Positions 8,813 to 17,468 of a DNA stretch of 64,000 bases are shown here, piece by piece. The DNA comes from Dorea_D sp963559605 (GTDB lineage: Bacteria > Bacillota > Clostridia > Lachnospirales > Lachnospiraceae). The notes below the pieces were generated by a model that saw only the letters and a program-made list of their open reading frames with translations, was not told the DNA's origin and searched no databases. The translations under genes and the position numbers were made by a program. The stretch is taken from the NCBI GenBank assembly GCA_963559605.1, contig CAUWLL010000010.1, positions 1 through 64,000 on the forward strand, written 5' to 3'. Positions within the stretch are counted from its first letter, which is position 1. Each line of letters begins with the position of its first letter.

Positions 8813-9543
8813 AATAATTCCTCAAATTTATCCGATTTTTTTGCCTCTTCGTACTCTTGCGGCACACCATAAGGAACATGATAGTCTGTCTGAAAAGCTT
8901 TAACAATTTTCCCTTCTTTTGCCATTACATTGTATACACCACTTACAAAGAACTCTTGATATTTACATTCAGTTAGATAAATTTTCACTGCATCTTCAAA
9001 CATTTTCTTATTTTTAAAATAATAGCAGCCACAGATTGCATCATGGCTAATCACCTGTTTCTCTACTGTCTCAATCACATTCCCTTGTTCATCAAAACGT
9101 AAAAAACTGTACTTATCTTCATCCGACCAGAACGTCAATAACGCGCCGTCCAACGTAAGCGTTCCCTGTAAATACTCTTCAAACTTTTTACATCGAAACA
9201 TATGATCGCAATCATTAAATACAATCGGGGCACTATCTGTAATATCCCGAATTCCCTCTAAACAAGTCAGCACCGCACCATTGAGCACTTCCGGAATCAC
9301 AACAATCCTTGCTTCAGGATAATATTTTCTGATTTCACAATCTATAAAATACTTCGTAACATGCTCTTGGAGTACAACAAATGTAACATCCAGTACTTCA
9401 ACAAATTTTTCTATAGATCTTGTACTCCAATAAAAAAAAGGTTTTCCGCTTATCTCAATCAAAGGCTTCGGAAAATCAAATCCCTTATCTAAGAATCTTG
9501 ATCCTTTTCCTGCCATAGGCATAATCAAATGTATTTTTTTCAT
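8809..9543 (-). CDS. Sugar/polyol nucleotidyltransferase
   Basis: The 244-residue product has the fold signature of NTP_transferase enzymes, which make NDP-sugars or CDP-activated small molecules: MAGKGSRF (residues 10-17), FPKPLIEISGKP (24-35) and the metal-binding FNDCD. It belongs to the short MAGxGSRF subgroup common in capsule loci, not the longer RmlA or GlmU types. Its stop overlaps the start of the flippase-kinase fusion by 4 bases, so kinase and nucleotidyltransferase are probably made together and act in sequence. The substrate is unresolved; a phosphocholine-cytidylyltransferase-like (LicC) role is possible but not shown. Confidence 0.8.
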   Translation of the reverse strand: MKKIHLIMPMAGKGSRFLDKGFDFPKPLIEISGKPFFYWSTRSIEKFVEVLDVTFVVLQEHVTKYFIDCEIRKYYPEARIVVIPEVLNGAVLTCLEGIRDITDSAPIVFNDCDHMFRCKKFEEYLQGTLTLDGALLTFWSDEDKYSFLRFDEQGNVIETVEKQVISHDAICGCYYFKNKKMFEDAVKIYLTECKYQEFFVSGVYNVMAKEGKIVKAFQTDYHVPYGVPQEYEEAKKSDKFEELL

Positions 9544-9583
9544 CCTCTATTCCTTTCAAAAGTTATATACGTTCCAGAATCAC

Positions 9584-10603
9584 TTAATTTTCCAGACCGG
9601 CTAATAATTCACATTCATTTTCAATAACCCGGGAAAGTCCTTCTCGTATATCTATTTCCGGTTTCCATCCGTATTTCTTAAATGCGTAAGAATTATCACA
9701 TAAAGAATACTTATTTATTTCATCCTTCAATATAGATTCTTTGATACTATAACTTCCTTCAAATAAATCCGGATATTTTTCCCAATAATGACTATCGGAA
9801 GCATATTGGGGACTGATTGATTTTCCCATAATTTCCGAAGCTATCTTATACATCTCATTAACAGAGTAATTCTTCATGGAGGAACAATTAACAGCGTCAA
9901 ATCCTTCTCCCCTCTGTACTGCGATTGCTAAATTGATCAAATCATCCACATAAACATAGTCTCTTCTTTGATTACCGTCAGAATGAAAGACAGGAGTGCG
10001 CCCATAATATAATTCTCTAATCATATATGCTACAAATGGAGGCTGCTTTCTAAGACAGTCAATATGAGGACCATATACATTTGCAAAGCGAATACAAGTC
10101 ACATTCATACCATAAGTATCACAAAAAGACTGCGCAAAACGTTCTGCACAATATTTGGTATTGGGATAAATAAGTGTTGGTACATTAAACTTCATTTCTA
10201 TTGTAGGAAACTCCGTTTCATTTTCATAAATAGCATTTGTGCTTGCCTGAATAACTTTTTTGACCCCATATTTCCTTGCATTTTCCAATATATTTACAAA
10301 TCCTGTCAAATTTACGTCAATAGCTTCTGTAGGATTTGATTGGCAATCTGGAAGGGGAGCAATGCCTGCAATGTTATAAATATATTCTATCGACCCATCT
10401 TTTAATATCTCTGCTATTCCTACCTTATCTCGAATATCCATATTGATAACTTCGGAAGAAAAATCATGGTCTTCAAACACCAAGTTATCCTCTTTCCCGT
10501 ATGAAAAATTATCAATCAATACCAGCTCACACCCCTCTTTCCACAATCTGTAAGCTAATTGTGAACCGATAAATCCTGCCGCACCCGTAATAAGTACTTT
10601 CAT
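9584..10603 (-). CDS. NAD-dependent epimerase/dehydratase (extended SDR)
   Basis: This 339-residue extended SDR acts on a nucleotide sugar. The NAD-binding GAAGFIGSQL sits at residues 7-16 and the catalytic Tyr-Lys pair is in YPNTKYCAE. A full C-terminal substrate domain is present. GGAGG lies upstream of the ATG, which overlaps the stop of the GtrA-like gene by 4 bases. UDP-glucose 4-epimerase or dehydratase chemistry would both fit; the specific sugar is not apparent. Confidence 0.85.
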   Translation of the reverse strand: MKVLITGAAGFIGSQLAYRLWKEGCELVLIDNFSYGKEDNLVFEDHDFSSEVINMDIRDKVGIAEILKDGSIEYIYNIAGIAPLPDCQSNPTEAIDVNLTGFVNILENARKYGVKKVIQASTNAIYENETEFPTIEMKFNVPTLIYPNTKYCAERFAQSFCDTYGMNVTCIRFANVYGPHIDCLRKQPPFVAYMIRELYYGRTPVFHSDGNQRRDYVYVDDLINLAIAVQRGEGFDAVNCSSMKNYSVNEMYKIASEIMGKSISPQYASDSHYWEKYPDLFEGSYSIKESILKDEINKYSLCDNSYAFKKYGWKPEIDIREGLSRVIENECELLAGLEN

Positions 10604-11001
10604 ATTTCTTTTCCTCCTTCACTAAACACAAAAAATTTTTGCATAAAATAATTTGTAACAGATGCAACTCCCGTTGCACAGACCATTCCAATCACTTTAC
10701 TTCCTAATGCTTGGTAAAGCAACATATTACTTCCTGTATTAATTCCTATATTAATAATCTGTGTTCCTATATACTTTAACAGTAAGTTTTTAGATGACTT
10801 TTCTTTTCGCCTGAAAGTAAATAATTTATTCATAAAATATGAATATATGCATGAACAGGTTATTGAAATGCCTTTTGCAATGTTAATATTGACCTCCATG
10901 CTTAAAAACCAATAAATAATATAGTCTATAAGAGTTGCTGTTCCTCCTACTATTATAAATCTGATAAATGAATGATTAAACAATTCTTCTATTTTTTTCA
11001 T
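10600..11001 (-). CDS. GtrA-like membrane protein
   Basis: The product is a small 133-residue protein with four predicted membrane helices and the GtrA-family start FIRFIIVGGTATLIDYIIYWFL. GtrA proteins are thought to flip undecaprenyl-phosphate-linked monosaccharides for side-chain glycosylation. The start forms a TAATG overlap with the GT2 gene just upstream, a typical GtrB-GtrA pairing. Confidence 0.85.
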   Translation of the reverse strand: MKKIEELFNHSFIRFIIVGGTATLIDYIIYWFLSMEVNINIAKGISITCSCIYSYFMNKLFTFRRKEKSSKNLLLKYIGTQIINIGINTGSNMLLYQALGSKVIGMVCATGVASVTNYFMQKFFVFSEGGKEI

Positions 11002-11711
11002 TATCTAACTTTGATACCTTTTCTTATTTTTATAATATCAGACATAATTACTTTACTTTGTCGAAATTTAGATAAAATACCCTTGTTCCAGGAAGACTCC
11101 CCTTTCATTCTCTCTTTCATCTTGATCTTAAATCTCTTAATATTCATTCCACTTCTCTTCGCCTGATAATAAACATATGTCTCAATAGAAAAATCATAAG
11201 GTGTTTTGCTCCCCAGCCGTTTTAGCAGCGATCTATGGAATAATACAGGAATAGCTCCAATATCATATAAATGACATTGAAGCATCAATGTTACAAAAAC
11301 TGTCATTCCACCAGTAAAAATATGATCGATCAGATTTCTTTTTGTTCGAATACCTTTCATAAACAATTCTGTATCTTTTCCATATCTTTCAACATAATCA
11401 ACAAATTTCATCATTTCATTTGGTGATATTTGCAAATCTGCATGTATCCAACCAATGTAGTCTCCTGTAGCTGCTCGCATTCCCGAAATTATTCCATATC
11501 CATATCCACGATTTATATCGACCGGAACAATTTTGAATAATGCTTTACCTGTACATGCATCTTCTAATACTTTTCTTGTATTGTCTATCGACCCATTTTC
11601 AACAAGTATAAACTCGACATTTCTCTTTCCCGCAACTTTTTCTAAAATTCCAACCAAATCATAAATATTATCCTCTTCATTATAACATGGCACAATAATA
11701 GAATATTTCAT
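11001..11711 (-). CDS. Family 2 glycosyltransferase, DPM1/GtrB-like
   Basis: The 236-residue product has a GT-A fold: IIVPCYNEEDNI at 4-15, ENGSIDNT and the DxD-like HADLQ. This is the dolichol/polyprenyl-phosphate mannosyltransferase type, which loads one sugar onto undecaprenyl phosphate. The C-terminal membrane helices of classical GtrB are absent; the tail is basic and soluble. Overlap with the GtrA gene supports a shared role in donor-lipid formation and flipping. Confidence 0.83.
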   Translation of the reverse strand: MKYSIIVPCYNEEDNIYDLVGILEKVAGKRNVEFILVENGSIDNTRKVLEDACTGKALFKIVPVDINRGYGYGIISGMRAATGDYIGWIHADLQISPNEMMKFVDYVERYGKDTELFMKGIRTKRNLIDHIFTGGMTVFVTLMLQCHLYDIGAIPVLFHRSLLKRLGSKTPYDFSIETYVYYQAKRSGMNIKRFKIKMKERMKGESSWNKGILSKFRQSKVIMSDIIKIRKGIKVR

Positions 11712-11732
11712 TTATAGAACTCCTTTACTCTG

Positions 11733-13577
11733 TTATTTCAATCTGTAAATACCTGCAGCTGCATTTTTTACAACTACTTCAAACTCCCCGGAAGACTCTA
11801 TTGTTTCAAACTGCTCCGGAAAAATCAGAACATACTTTAAATCAATCGCCCTCAAAAGATCTGAAACCTGTTTTCCATACATTTGTGGCAATCCGGAAGT
11901 TTCTTGTATTCTGTCATACCATTCTATAACTGCTGCCTTTGAAGATGGCATACATTTATGAAGAGCATAACAATTCCTCTGAGAGATGATCTGGACCCAG
12001 CCGGCCATACCATTATAAGGATCTGCCAAAAATACATCCTTACTATTTGTTACCTTTTGAAAATCCAAAGACAGCTGATACAAATCATCTCCTGTTGTAT
12101 TTTTCAAGCATTGTATTCCCGATATTCTGCTTACACCCTGCGTACTGATTTGAAATATCTTCCCATTCAAAGAATATAAAACTAAAATACAAGTCACGAC
12201 ACACAACACGTACTTCGACAATTTTTTTGAATTTTGAACTATATAAGGATAAACAAATTTAATAAGAAAAAGAATTGCACAAAAACAGATAATAAAGAAC
12301 ACCTTATCTCTATCCATCAATACAATTCCAGACAACACTCCTATCCAGACAAACATCTCCATAGTTTCTGAAAATCCTTGTTTTCCCATATCCCAAAGCC
12401 TTTTTTCTATTCCCGACACAGTTAAAGCAAGGAGCATGATCACCATGATAAATGTCCATTTATAATACGGTTCTCCACATATTATAATGCCACATAATAA
12501 AGCCATACTAACATAGGACTTATTCTCAAAACAATAATCCGACAGCTTTAATATAAGCAATGCAGAAACAAATATCACAAATTTAAAACATTTTGTAATA
12601 TACATCGTAATTATAGTAGCATTAGGATTAACAACAGTTGCGTAAATCTCTAAAATCAAAATGCCTGTCCACAAAATAGCCATAGAAGTGCTGATGTAAA
12701 ATTCTTCCTTTAATAGTTCTGAATTTTTGCGGTTCAAAAGCTTAAATAGAACTACCAGTATCATCGGAAGTGCAATTAACCCAAAACAGATTAAAATCGG
12801 TTTTATCCCCCATGTTGTAGGCACTAAATGATGTGGAGTTCTGAAAAAAGCATAAATATCTACAAAAGCATTGTTATCTACTACTTCCTCAGATAATAAC
12901 GCAGGAACAACAATAACAAGCATAGTAATGATATAGATCGGAAGTGCAAATAAGGATTTCCATTTTATTTTCTTTTCACATAAAACTTGAGCGAGCCATA
13001 TAACTCCGACTACACATCCTCCCCACATACCTTCATGGACATGCATAACGCCCGCCAACGATGCAAGAATCCAGGCTGCTGTCCAATTCTTGTTTTTTCC
13101 AACAACAAAAGATATTGCAAGCAGCGCCAATGGAAGCCCTGTTCCCAGAAAAACATCCATAGCCCCGCTTGTGCCAAAACCAACACTTCCCATAGCAGAT
13201 CTCTGAAGCATTGAAACCAGCAATACACCGTATAAGATATAGTTTTTAGAGGAAATTCGATAAGCTGCATTTGCCGCCGCTATACCATATAATATATAGT
13301 TAAATCTGATAATGACTGTTGCCGCACCCTCCCAGCTTAATTGAAAAACATTCATCATAAGGCTGATAATACTATTAGCCAAATATCTTGGGGAATAGCC
13401 GTTATCCAATATTCCGATATTATTTTCAAAAATAGATGGATTAAAATGATGGATTTCTTCTATTGCATAATTCATATTATCTTCCGATATATTTGCAGTA
13501 TAATACAAAAAAGAAAAACCTACACATATTAAAAACGTAATAATAATATGCATATCAATATCCAATCTCTTTTTCAT
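11733..13577 (-). CDS. Polytopic membrane protein, probable GT-C-like glycosyltransferase
   Basis: The 614-residue product has about 11-12 hydrophobic segments followed by a soluble C-terminal domain (about 490-614). An acidic first extracellular loop (NISEDNMNYAIEEIHHF) after the first helix is typical of GT-C enzymes, which use polyprenyl-phosphate sugars outside the membrane. I do not recognise a named family with certainty. Its place directly upstream of the DPM-like and GtrA-like genes matches the third, specificity-giving component of three-gene side-chain systems. That role is inferred from topology and neighbours. Confidence 0.6.
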   Translation of the reverse strand: MKKRLDIDMHIIITFLICVGFSFLYYTANISEDNMNYAIEEIHHFNPSIFENNIGILDNGYSPRYLANSIISLMMNVFQLSWEGAATVIIRFNYILYGIAAANAAYRISSKNYILYGVLLVSMLQRSAMGSVGFGTSGAMDVFLGTGLPLALLAISFVVGKNKNWTAAWILASLAGVMHVHEGMWGGCVVGVIWLAQVLCEKKIKWKSLFALPIYIITMLVIVVPALLSEEVVDNNAFVDIYAFFRTPHHLVPTTWGIKPILICFGLIALPMILVVLFKLLNRKNSELLKEEFYISTSMAILWTGILILEIYATVVNPNATIITMYITKCFKFVIFVSALLILKLSDYCFENKSYVSMALLCGIIICGEPYYKWTFIMVIMLLALTVSGIEKRLWDMGKQGFSETMEMFVWIGVLSGIVLMDRDKVFFIICFCAILFLIKFVYPYIVQNSKKLSKYVLCVVTCILVLYSLNGKIFQISTQGVSRISGIQCLKNTTGDDLYQLSLDFQKVTNSKDVFLADPYNGMAGWVQIISQRNCYALHKCMPSSKAAVIEWYDRIQETSGLPQMYGKQVSDLLRAIDLKYVLIFPEQFETIESSGEFEVVVKNAAAGIYRLK

Positions 13578-13609
13578 TCTTCCCCTCCTTTTATTCTTCC
13601 TCTACTCTA

Positions 13610-14737
13610 TTATCTCATATACTCTTTAACTGCCTTAACAACCTGCATCTGTTCTTCTTCCGTCAAATATGGATGCATTGGAAGTGATAAGACTGTATCG
13701 CATAACCTATTTGTATTAACATAATCTTCTTCATTAAACTCAAGGTTTGAAAAAGCCTGCTGTTTATGCATCGGTTTAGGATAATAAACCATACTTGGAA
13801 TTCCCATTTCTTTCAAATGATTTTGAAGTCCGTCTCTCATTGCTCTATTTTTCAACTGAATCGTATATTGCGCCCAACTGGAATAATATCTCTCAGGAAC
13901 AACAGGTATTTTCACAATACCTTCTAAAAGCTCTGTGTACTTGTCAGCCACCTTATTAATATCTGACACTTCATAGGTTCTAAATGCTTTTAACTTCACC
14001 TGAAGAATCGCAGCCTGCATTGTATCCAGTCTGGAGTTTAATCCAATCCTTATATTATCATATTTCATAGTTCCCTTGCCGTGAACACAAATGGAACGAA
14101 GCAATGTTGCCATCTCGTCATCATCCGTAAATATCGCACCGCCATCTCCATAGCATCCAAGTGGTTTAGCCGGGAAAAAAGAGGTTGTACTAAGATCGCC
14201 AAAACTACACGCCATCTTATCTCCTATCTTTCCTCCGAACCCTTGTGCGCCATCCTCAAGAACCAAAAGTCCGTATTTATCTGCAATCTTCTTAATGCTT
14301 TCATAATCTGCCGGAAGTCCGAATAAATCTACCGGGATAATCGCTTTAGGTGTTAATTTTCCTTCTGATAATGTCTTTTTTATCATCTTTTCCAGACTAT
14401 CAACAGAAATATTAAAAGTATCTGCATCTACATCTACAAATACCGGAGTTGCTCCCGCAAAAGATACAATCTCCCCCGTAGAAAAAAAAGTAAAATCCGG
14501 TACAAAAACCGCGTCTCCCTCGCTAATTTCCCACGCCATCATAGCAAGGCTAAGTGCATCCGTACCATTGGCACATGTTACACAATACTTTACGCCTACA
14601 TATTCTGCCAGCTCTGCTTCTAAATCTTTCACTTGTTTCCCACTGATAAAATTACAATCTGAAGCCACTTTTAACATCGCTTTATCAATATCCTCTTTTA
14701 ACACCTGATACTGATGTTTTAAATCCCTGAATTGCAT
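13610..14737 (-). CDS. DegT/DnrJ/EryC1 sugar aminotransferase (WbpE-like)
   Basis: This PLP-dependent enzyme adds an amino group to a keto-sugar nucleotide. The 375-residue product starts FRDLKHQYQVLK, has the substrate/cofactor motif CANGTDAL near residues 55-62, PVDLFGLPAD and LEDGAQGFG, and the PLP lysine in SFFPAKPLGCYGDGG. In the diamino-uronic-acid route WbpE aminates UDP-3-keto-GlcNAcA made by WbpB; the WbpA- and WbpB-like genes lie in the same run upstream. A 149-base gap separates it from the upstream acetyltransferase-like gene. Confidence 0.86.
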   Translation of the reverse strand: MQFRDLKHQYQVLKEDIDKAMLKVASDCNFISGKQVKDLEAELAEYVGVKYCVTCANGTDALSLAMMAWEISEGDAVFVPDFTFFSTGEIVSFAGATPVFVDVDADTFNISVDSLEKMIKKTLSEGKLTPKAIIPVDLFGLPADYESIKKIADKYGLLVLEDGAQGFGGKIGDKMACSFGDLSTTSFFPAKPLGCYGDGGAIFTDDDEMATLLRSICVHGKGTMKYDNIRIGLNSRLDTMQAAILQVKLKAFRTYEVSDINKVADKYTELLEGIVKIPVVPERYYSSWAQYTIQLKNRAMRDGLQNHLKEMGIPSMVYYPKPMHKQQAFSNLEFNEEDYVNTNRLCDTVLSLPMHPYLTEEEQMQVVKAVKEYMR

Positions 14738-14886
14738 ACTTATCTATCCCTTCTTCTCATTTCTCTTCTAAGGTACTCTTATTTATACATAATCTGGTCA
14801 TATAATTAGTGAACATCATTAAACTTATAATAAAATACTCCCAGAGTCTCCATAATTCAGATGTCTAAAAAAATAAAAAAAACCTT

Positions 14887-15843
14887 TTATTTAACGCCTT
14901 CCTGTATTTTTTCTAAGTTTTTATTGAAATATTTATAGATTCTAAAATAAGGTTTACGAACCCCTCCATATCCTCGAAAAGCCTTTTCTATAGGTCTGAT
15001 AACGCTGCCTTCAAAATCAAATTTTTTCCCCATAGTTCCTGCCAGCTTTATACTTTCATGTATTAAAAAGCAATTAGCCTGACTGCTCTTATACTCCGGA
15101 TTCGTCCCGTTTAATAGATAATAAACAGATTGTTCATCCCATACTAGCAATGCAACGCTATGAATGATTCCATTTTCATCTTCTGCTGCCAACATCTTAA
15201 CAGCATTATTTTTCTTACCGGCATCATATATTTTTTTTACAAACTCCAAATCATATGGAATCTCCTTACCTTGGCGTTCAAAGCTCATTTTGTTAATTGC
15301 AAAAAAATTTTCTACATCAATCTCATTTTCTTTCAAATGTACAATTTTTTCCGCTTTTCTTAATTTATTCCGAACCTCAGCTGTGTAATTCGATACCACT
15401 TGATTTATATCAGAAGTGTCTTCTATTACATATGTATATCTAGTAATCTCTTTATAATAATTCCAAAAAAAAGGCAGCCAGTTCTGAAAACTATAATGAT
15501 ATTGTTGTTCGTATTTATCGATTTCTAACTGCTCAATGAATCCAATTACTTCTTCAATTATTTTATCCTCATAATCTAATTTAGATGTGTATTTTTGATT
15601 TTCCGGATAACTGATAATTATACCGTTATTCTGGGTATTTTTTGCTTTTGTTATTAACCTATACCCTTCCCTTTCTTCCATATAATATGGCATTGCGGCA
15701 ACATAGTTGCCATTTTTTTCTACTACATAAACATCCCAATTTTCAGTTCCACATGCAGCATCCATCCACCAAGGTTGGGAAAATATCGGAACATATACAT
15801 TTGCACTTTCACAAAATTTTGTATATTTCTCTTTATTTGTCAC
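14887..15843 (-). CDS. FemAB-like GNAT acyltransferase
   Basis: The 318-residue cytosolic protein has the FemAB/BioF2-like double-GNAT layout: an N-terminal FSQPWWMDAA substrate region and a C-terminal acyl-donor region with NKLRKAEK, YYLLNGTNPEYKSSQAN and FDFEGS. Such proteins acylate sugars or add amino acids in polymer loci. The GTG start at 15843 is preceded by AGGAGGAAGG and overlaps the upstream hexapeptide transferase gene by 11 bases. It could be the WbpC-like or N-acylating partner of the adjacent aminotransferase; the substrate is not known. Confidence 0.7.
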   Translation of the reverse strand: MTNKEKYTKFCESANVYVPIFSQPWWMDAACGTENWDVYVVEKNGNYVAAMPYYMEEREGYRLITKAKNTQNNGIIISYPENQKYTSKLDYEDKIIEEVIGFIEQLEIDKYEQQYHYSFQNWLPFFWNYYKEITRYTYVIEDTSDINQVVSNYTAEVRNKLRKAEKIVHLKENEIDVENFFAINKMSFERQGKEIPYDLEFVKKIYDAGKKNNAVKMLAAEDENGIIHSVALLVWDEQSVYYLLNGTNPEYKSSQANCFLIHESIKLAGTMGKKFDFEGSVIRPIEKAFRGYGGVRKPYFRIYKYFNKNLEKIQEGVK

Positions 15844-16378
15844 AGTTCCTTCCTCCTACTCTAATATCTCTTATTTTCTTTGCCGGTACTCCGGCATAAA
15901 CACTATATGCTTCAACATCATCTACCACTACGCTTCCGGCGCCAATAATTGCACACTTACCAATTTTTACTCCCGGCAATATTGTCACATTTGCTCCAAT
16001 CCATACATCGTCGTCAACTCGAATCTGCTCAGTCTTTGTCAGCTTTTTTTTAACATAAGAATACGTATTGATTTCTTTTCCATTATTCGCACAACTATCA
16101 CAAATACAAGTCACATTTGGCGCTATTGACACATATTTTCCGATAAATAGATTGGATAAGTCATTATTAGGTGTAGCAACAAATCCTGTATTAAAAAAAG
16201 ACCCTTCCCCTATTGTTCCTCCAAGTACTTGAAAATATCTTTTCCGTACCTTGGCATTCGGATAGTAGGACATAATAAACTTTTGAAAACCAGCCGGCAT
16301 GATAATTGCTTTCTTGTACAAAAAATTTGTAAGACTTTTTTCAGTCCACTTCAATATTTTCTCGGATAAATCTAACAT
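15833..16378 (-). CDS. Left-handed beta-helix (hexapeptide) acetyltransferase
   Basis: The 181-residue product has hexapeptide repeats and the standard ending VDDDVWIGANVTILPGVKIG ... IIGAGSVV ... YAGVPAKKIR of acetyl-CoA-dependent acetyltransferases (NodL/CatB/maltose-acetyltransferase group). Placed between a WbpB-like dehydrogenase and a WbpE-like aminotransferase, it may N-acetylate the new amino group as WbpD does, or O-acetylate the sugar. Sequence alone does not decide. It overlaps both neighbours. Confidence 0.8.
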   Translation of the reverse strand: MLDLSEKILKWTEKSLTNFLYKKAIIMPAGFQKFIMSYYPNAKVRKRYFQVLGGTIGEGSFFNTGFVATPNNDLSNLFIGKYVSIAPNVTCICDSCANNGKEINTYSYVKKKLTKTEQIRVDDDVWIGANVTILPGVKIGKCAIIGAGSVVVDDVEAYSVYAGVPAKKIRDIRVGGRNCDK

Positions 16379-17451
16379 GAAAACTCTCCTGCCATATCCG
16401 TACTTGCAAACTCTGTGAGTGGAAGTTTTACGGCCTTTCCTTCTTTCTGGCTCTTATAAATTGCCAATACCAACTCCAAGGCATTTTTCCCCGCCTGAGC
16501 ATCTACATAAGGCGCTCTGTCGTTTTTTATTGCATCAATAACATCTGCATAAAGACTGGTGTGACCATTTCCATATACATTACTTGTCTGTTCTTCTAAC
16601 CCCTTTTTTGCCTGATCTGCTTCTGTCTCATCTGCAAAATTCCATACGTCGATATTGTTCGTAGATTTTCCGCCGATTTTAACAGTTCCGTTTTCTCCAA
16701 ATAAGTATAATGTTTCTTCCAAATTCTGTGGATAAACATTTGTCGTACCCTCAATAGTAGCCACCGCTCCATTTTTGAACTTTACGACCGCCATACCAAT
16801 ATCCTCTGCTTCCAGATAATCATGAAACTGCTGTCTTGTGACCCCATATACTTCCTCGATTTCATTTCCCATCATCCAGCGCAATAAATCTATGCCATGA
16901 ATACACTGGTTCATAAGCGCGCCACCGTCCTGCGCCCATGTCCCTCTCCACGGCGCCTGTGTATAATAATTCTGGTTACGATTCCAACGTACATGAATAG
17001 ACCCATGAGATAATTTTCCAAATCTTCCGCTTTCTAATGCTTTTCGCATCTCCTGAATCGCCACATTAAATCGATTTTGATGACATGCCGATACTTTTAC
17101 CCCTTTTCCCTCTGAAAGTTTAATAATTTTATCTGCATCTTCAATGCTCATTGCCATCGGTTTTTCGATAATGACATGAATGCCGTGCTCAATACAATAT
17201 AACGCTATCTCTGCATGAATACCACTTTCTGTCGCAATACCTGCAAGTTCAATTTCATTTTCTTCAATCATTTTTTTATAATCTGTGTAACGTTTAATTG
17301 TATTGTCGCTCTTTAGATCGTGTTTTTCCAATAAGTTCTCCATATTTTCCGGCAAAATATCACAAACAGCTACAAGCTCTAACTCATTATTAATCACAGC
17401 TTTGATATGATTTGTTGCAATCCTTCCACAACCGATAAGTGCATATTTCAT
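16372..17451 (-). CDS. Gfo/Idh/MocA oxidoreductase (WbpB/WlbA-like)
   Basis: The 359-residue NAD-dependent dehydrogenase has the Rossmann motif LIGCGRIATNH (residues 4-14), EKPMAM with the family lysine, and HQNRFN. WbpB/WlbA oxidises C3 of UDP-GlcNAc uronic acid, the step between the WbpA-type dehydrogenase (directly upstream here, 17 bases away) and the aminotransferase. The assignment rests on the motif pattern and gene order. Confidence 0.82.
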   Translation of the reverse strand: MKYALIGCGRIATNHIKAVINNELELVAVCDILPENMENLLEKHDLKSDNTIKRYTDYKKMIEENEIELAGIATESGIHAEIALYCIEHGIHVIIEKPMAMSIEDADKIIKLSEGKGVKVSACHQNRFNVAIQEMRKALESGRFGKLSHGSIHVRWNRNQNYYTQAPWRGTWAQDGGALMNQCIHGIDLLRWMMGNEIEEVYGVTRQQFHDYLEAEDIGMAVVKFKNGAVATIEGTTNVYPQNLEETLYLFGENGTVKIGGKSTNNIDVWNFADETEADQAKKGLEEQTSNVYGNGHTSLYADVIDAIKNDRAPYVDAQAGKNALELVLAIYKSQKEGKAVKLPLTEFASTDMAGEFSC

Positions 17452-17468
17452 TTCTAACTCACTCCATT

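Noticed and set aside
14866..14883. A-rich runs in the gap after the FemAB-like gene
   Set aside because: No hairpin precedes them on either strand, so no terminator is called; the 149-base gap holds no convincing promoter.
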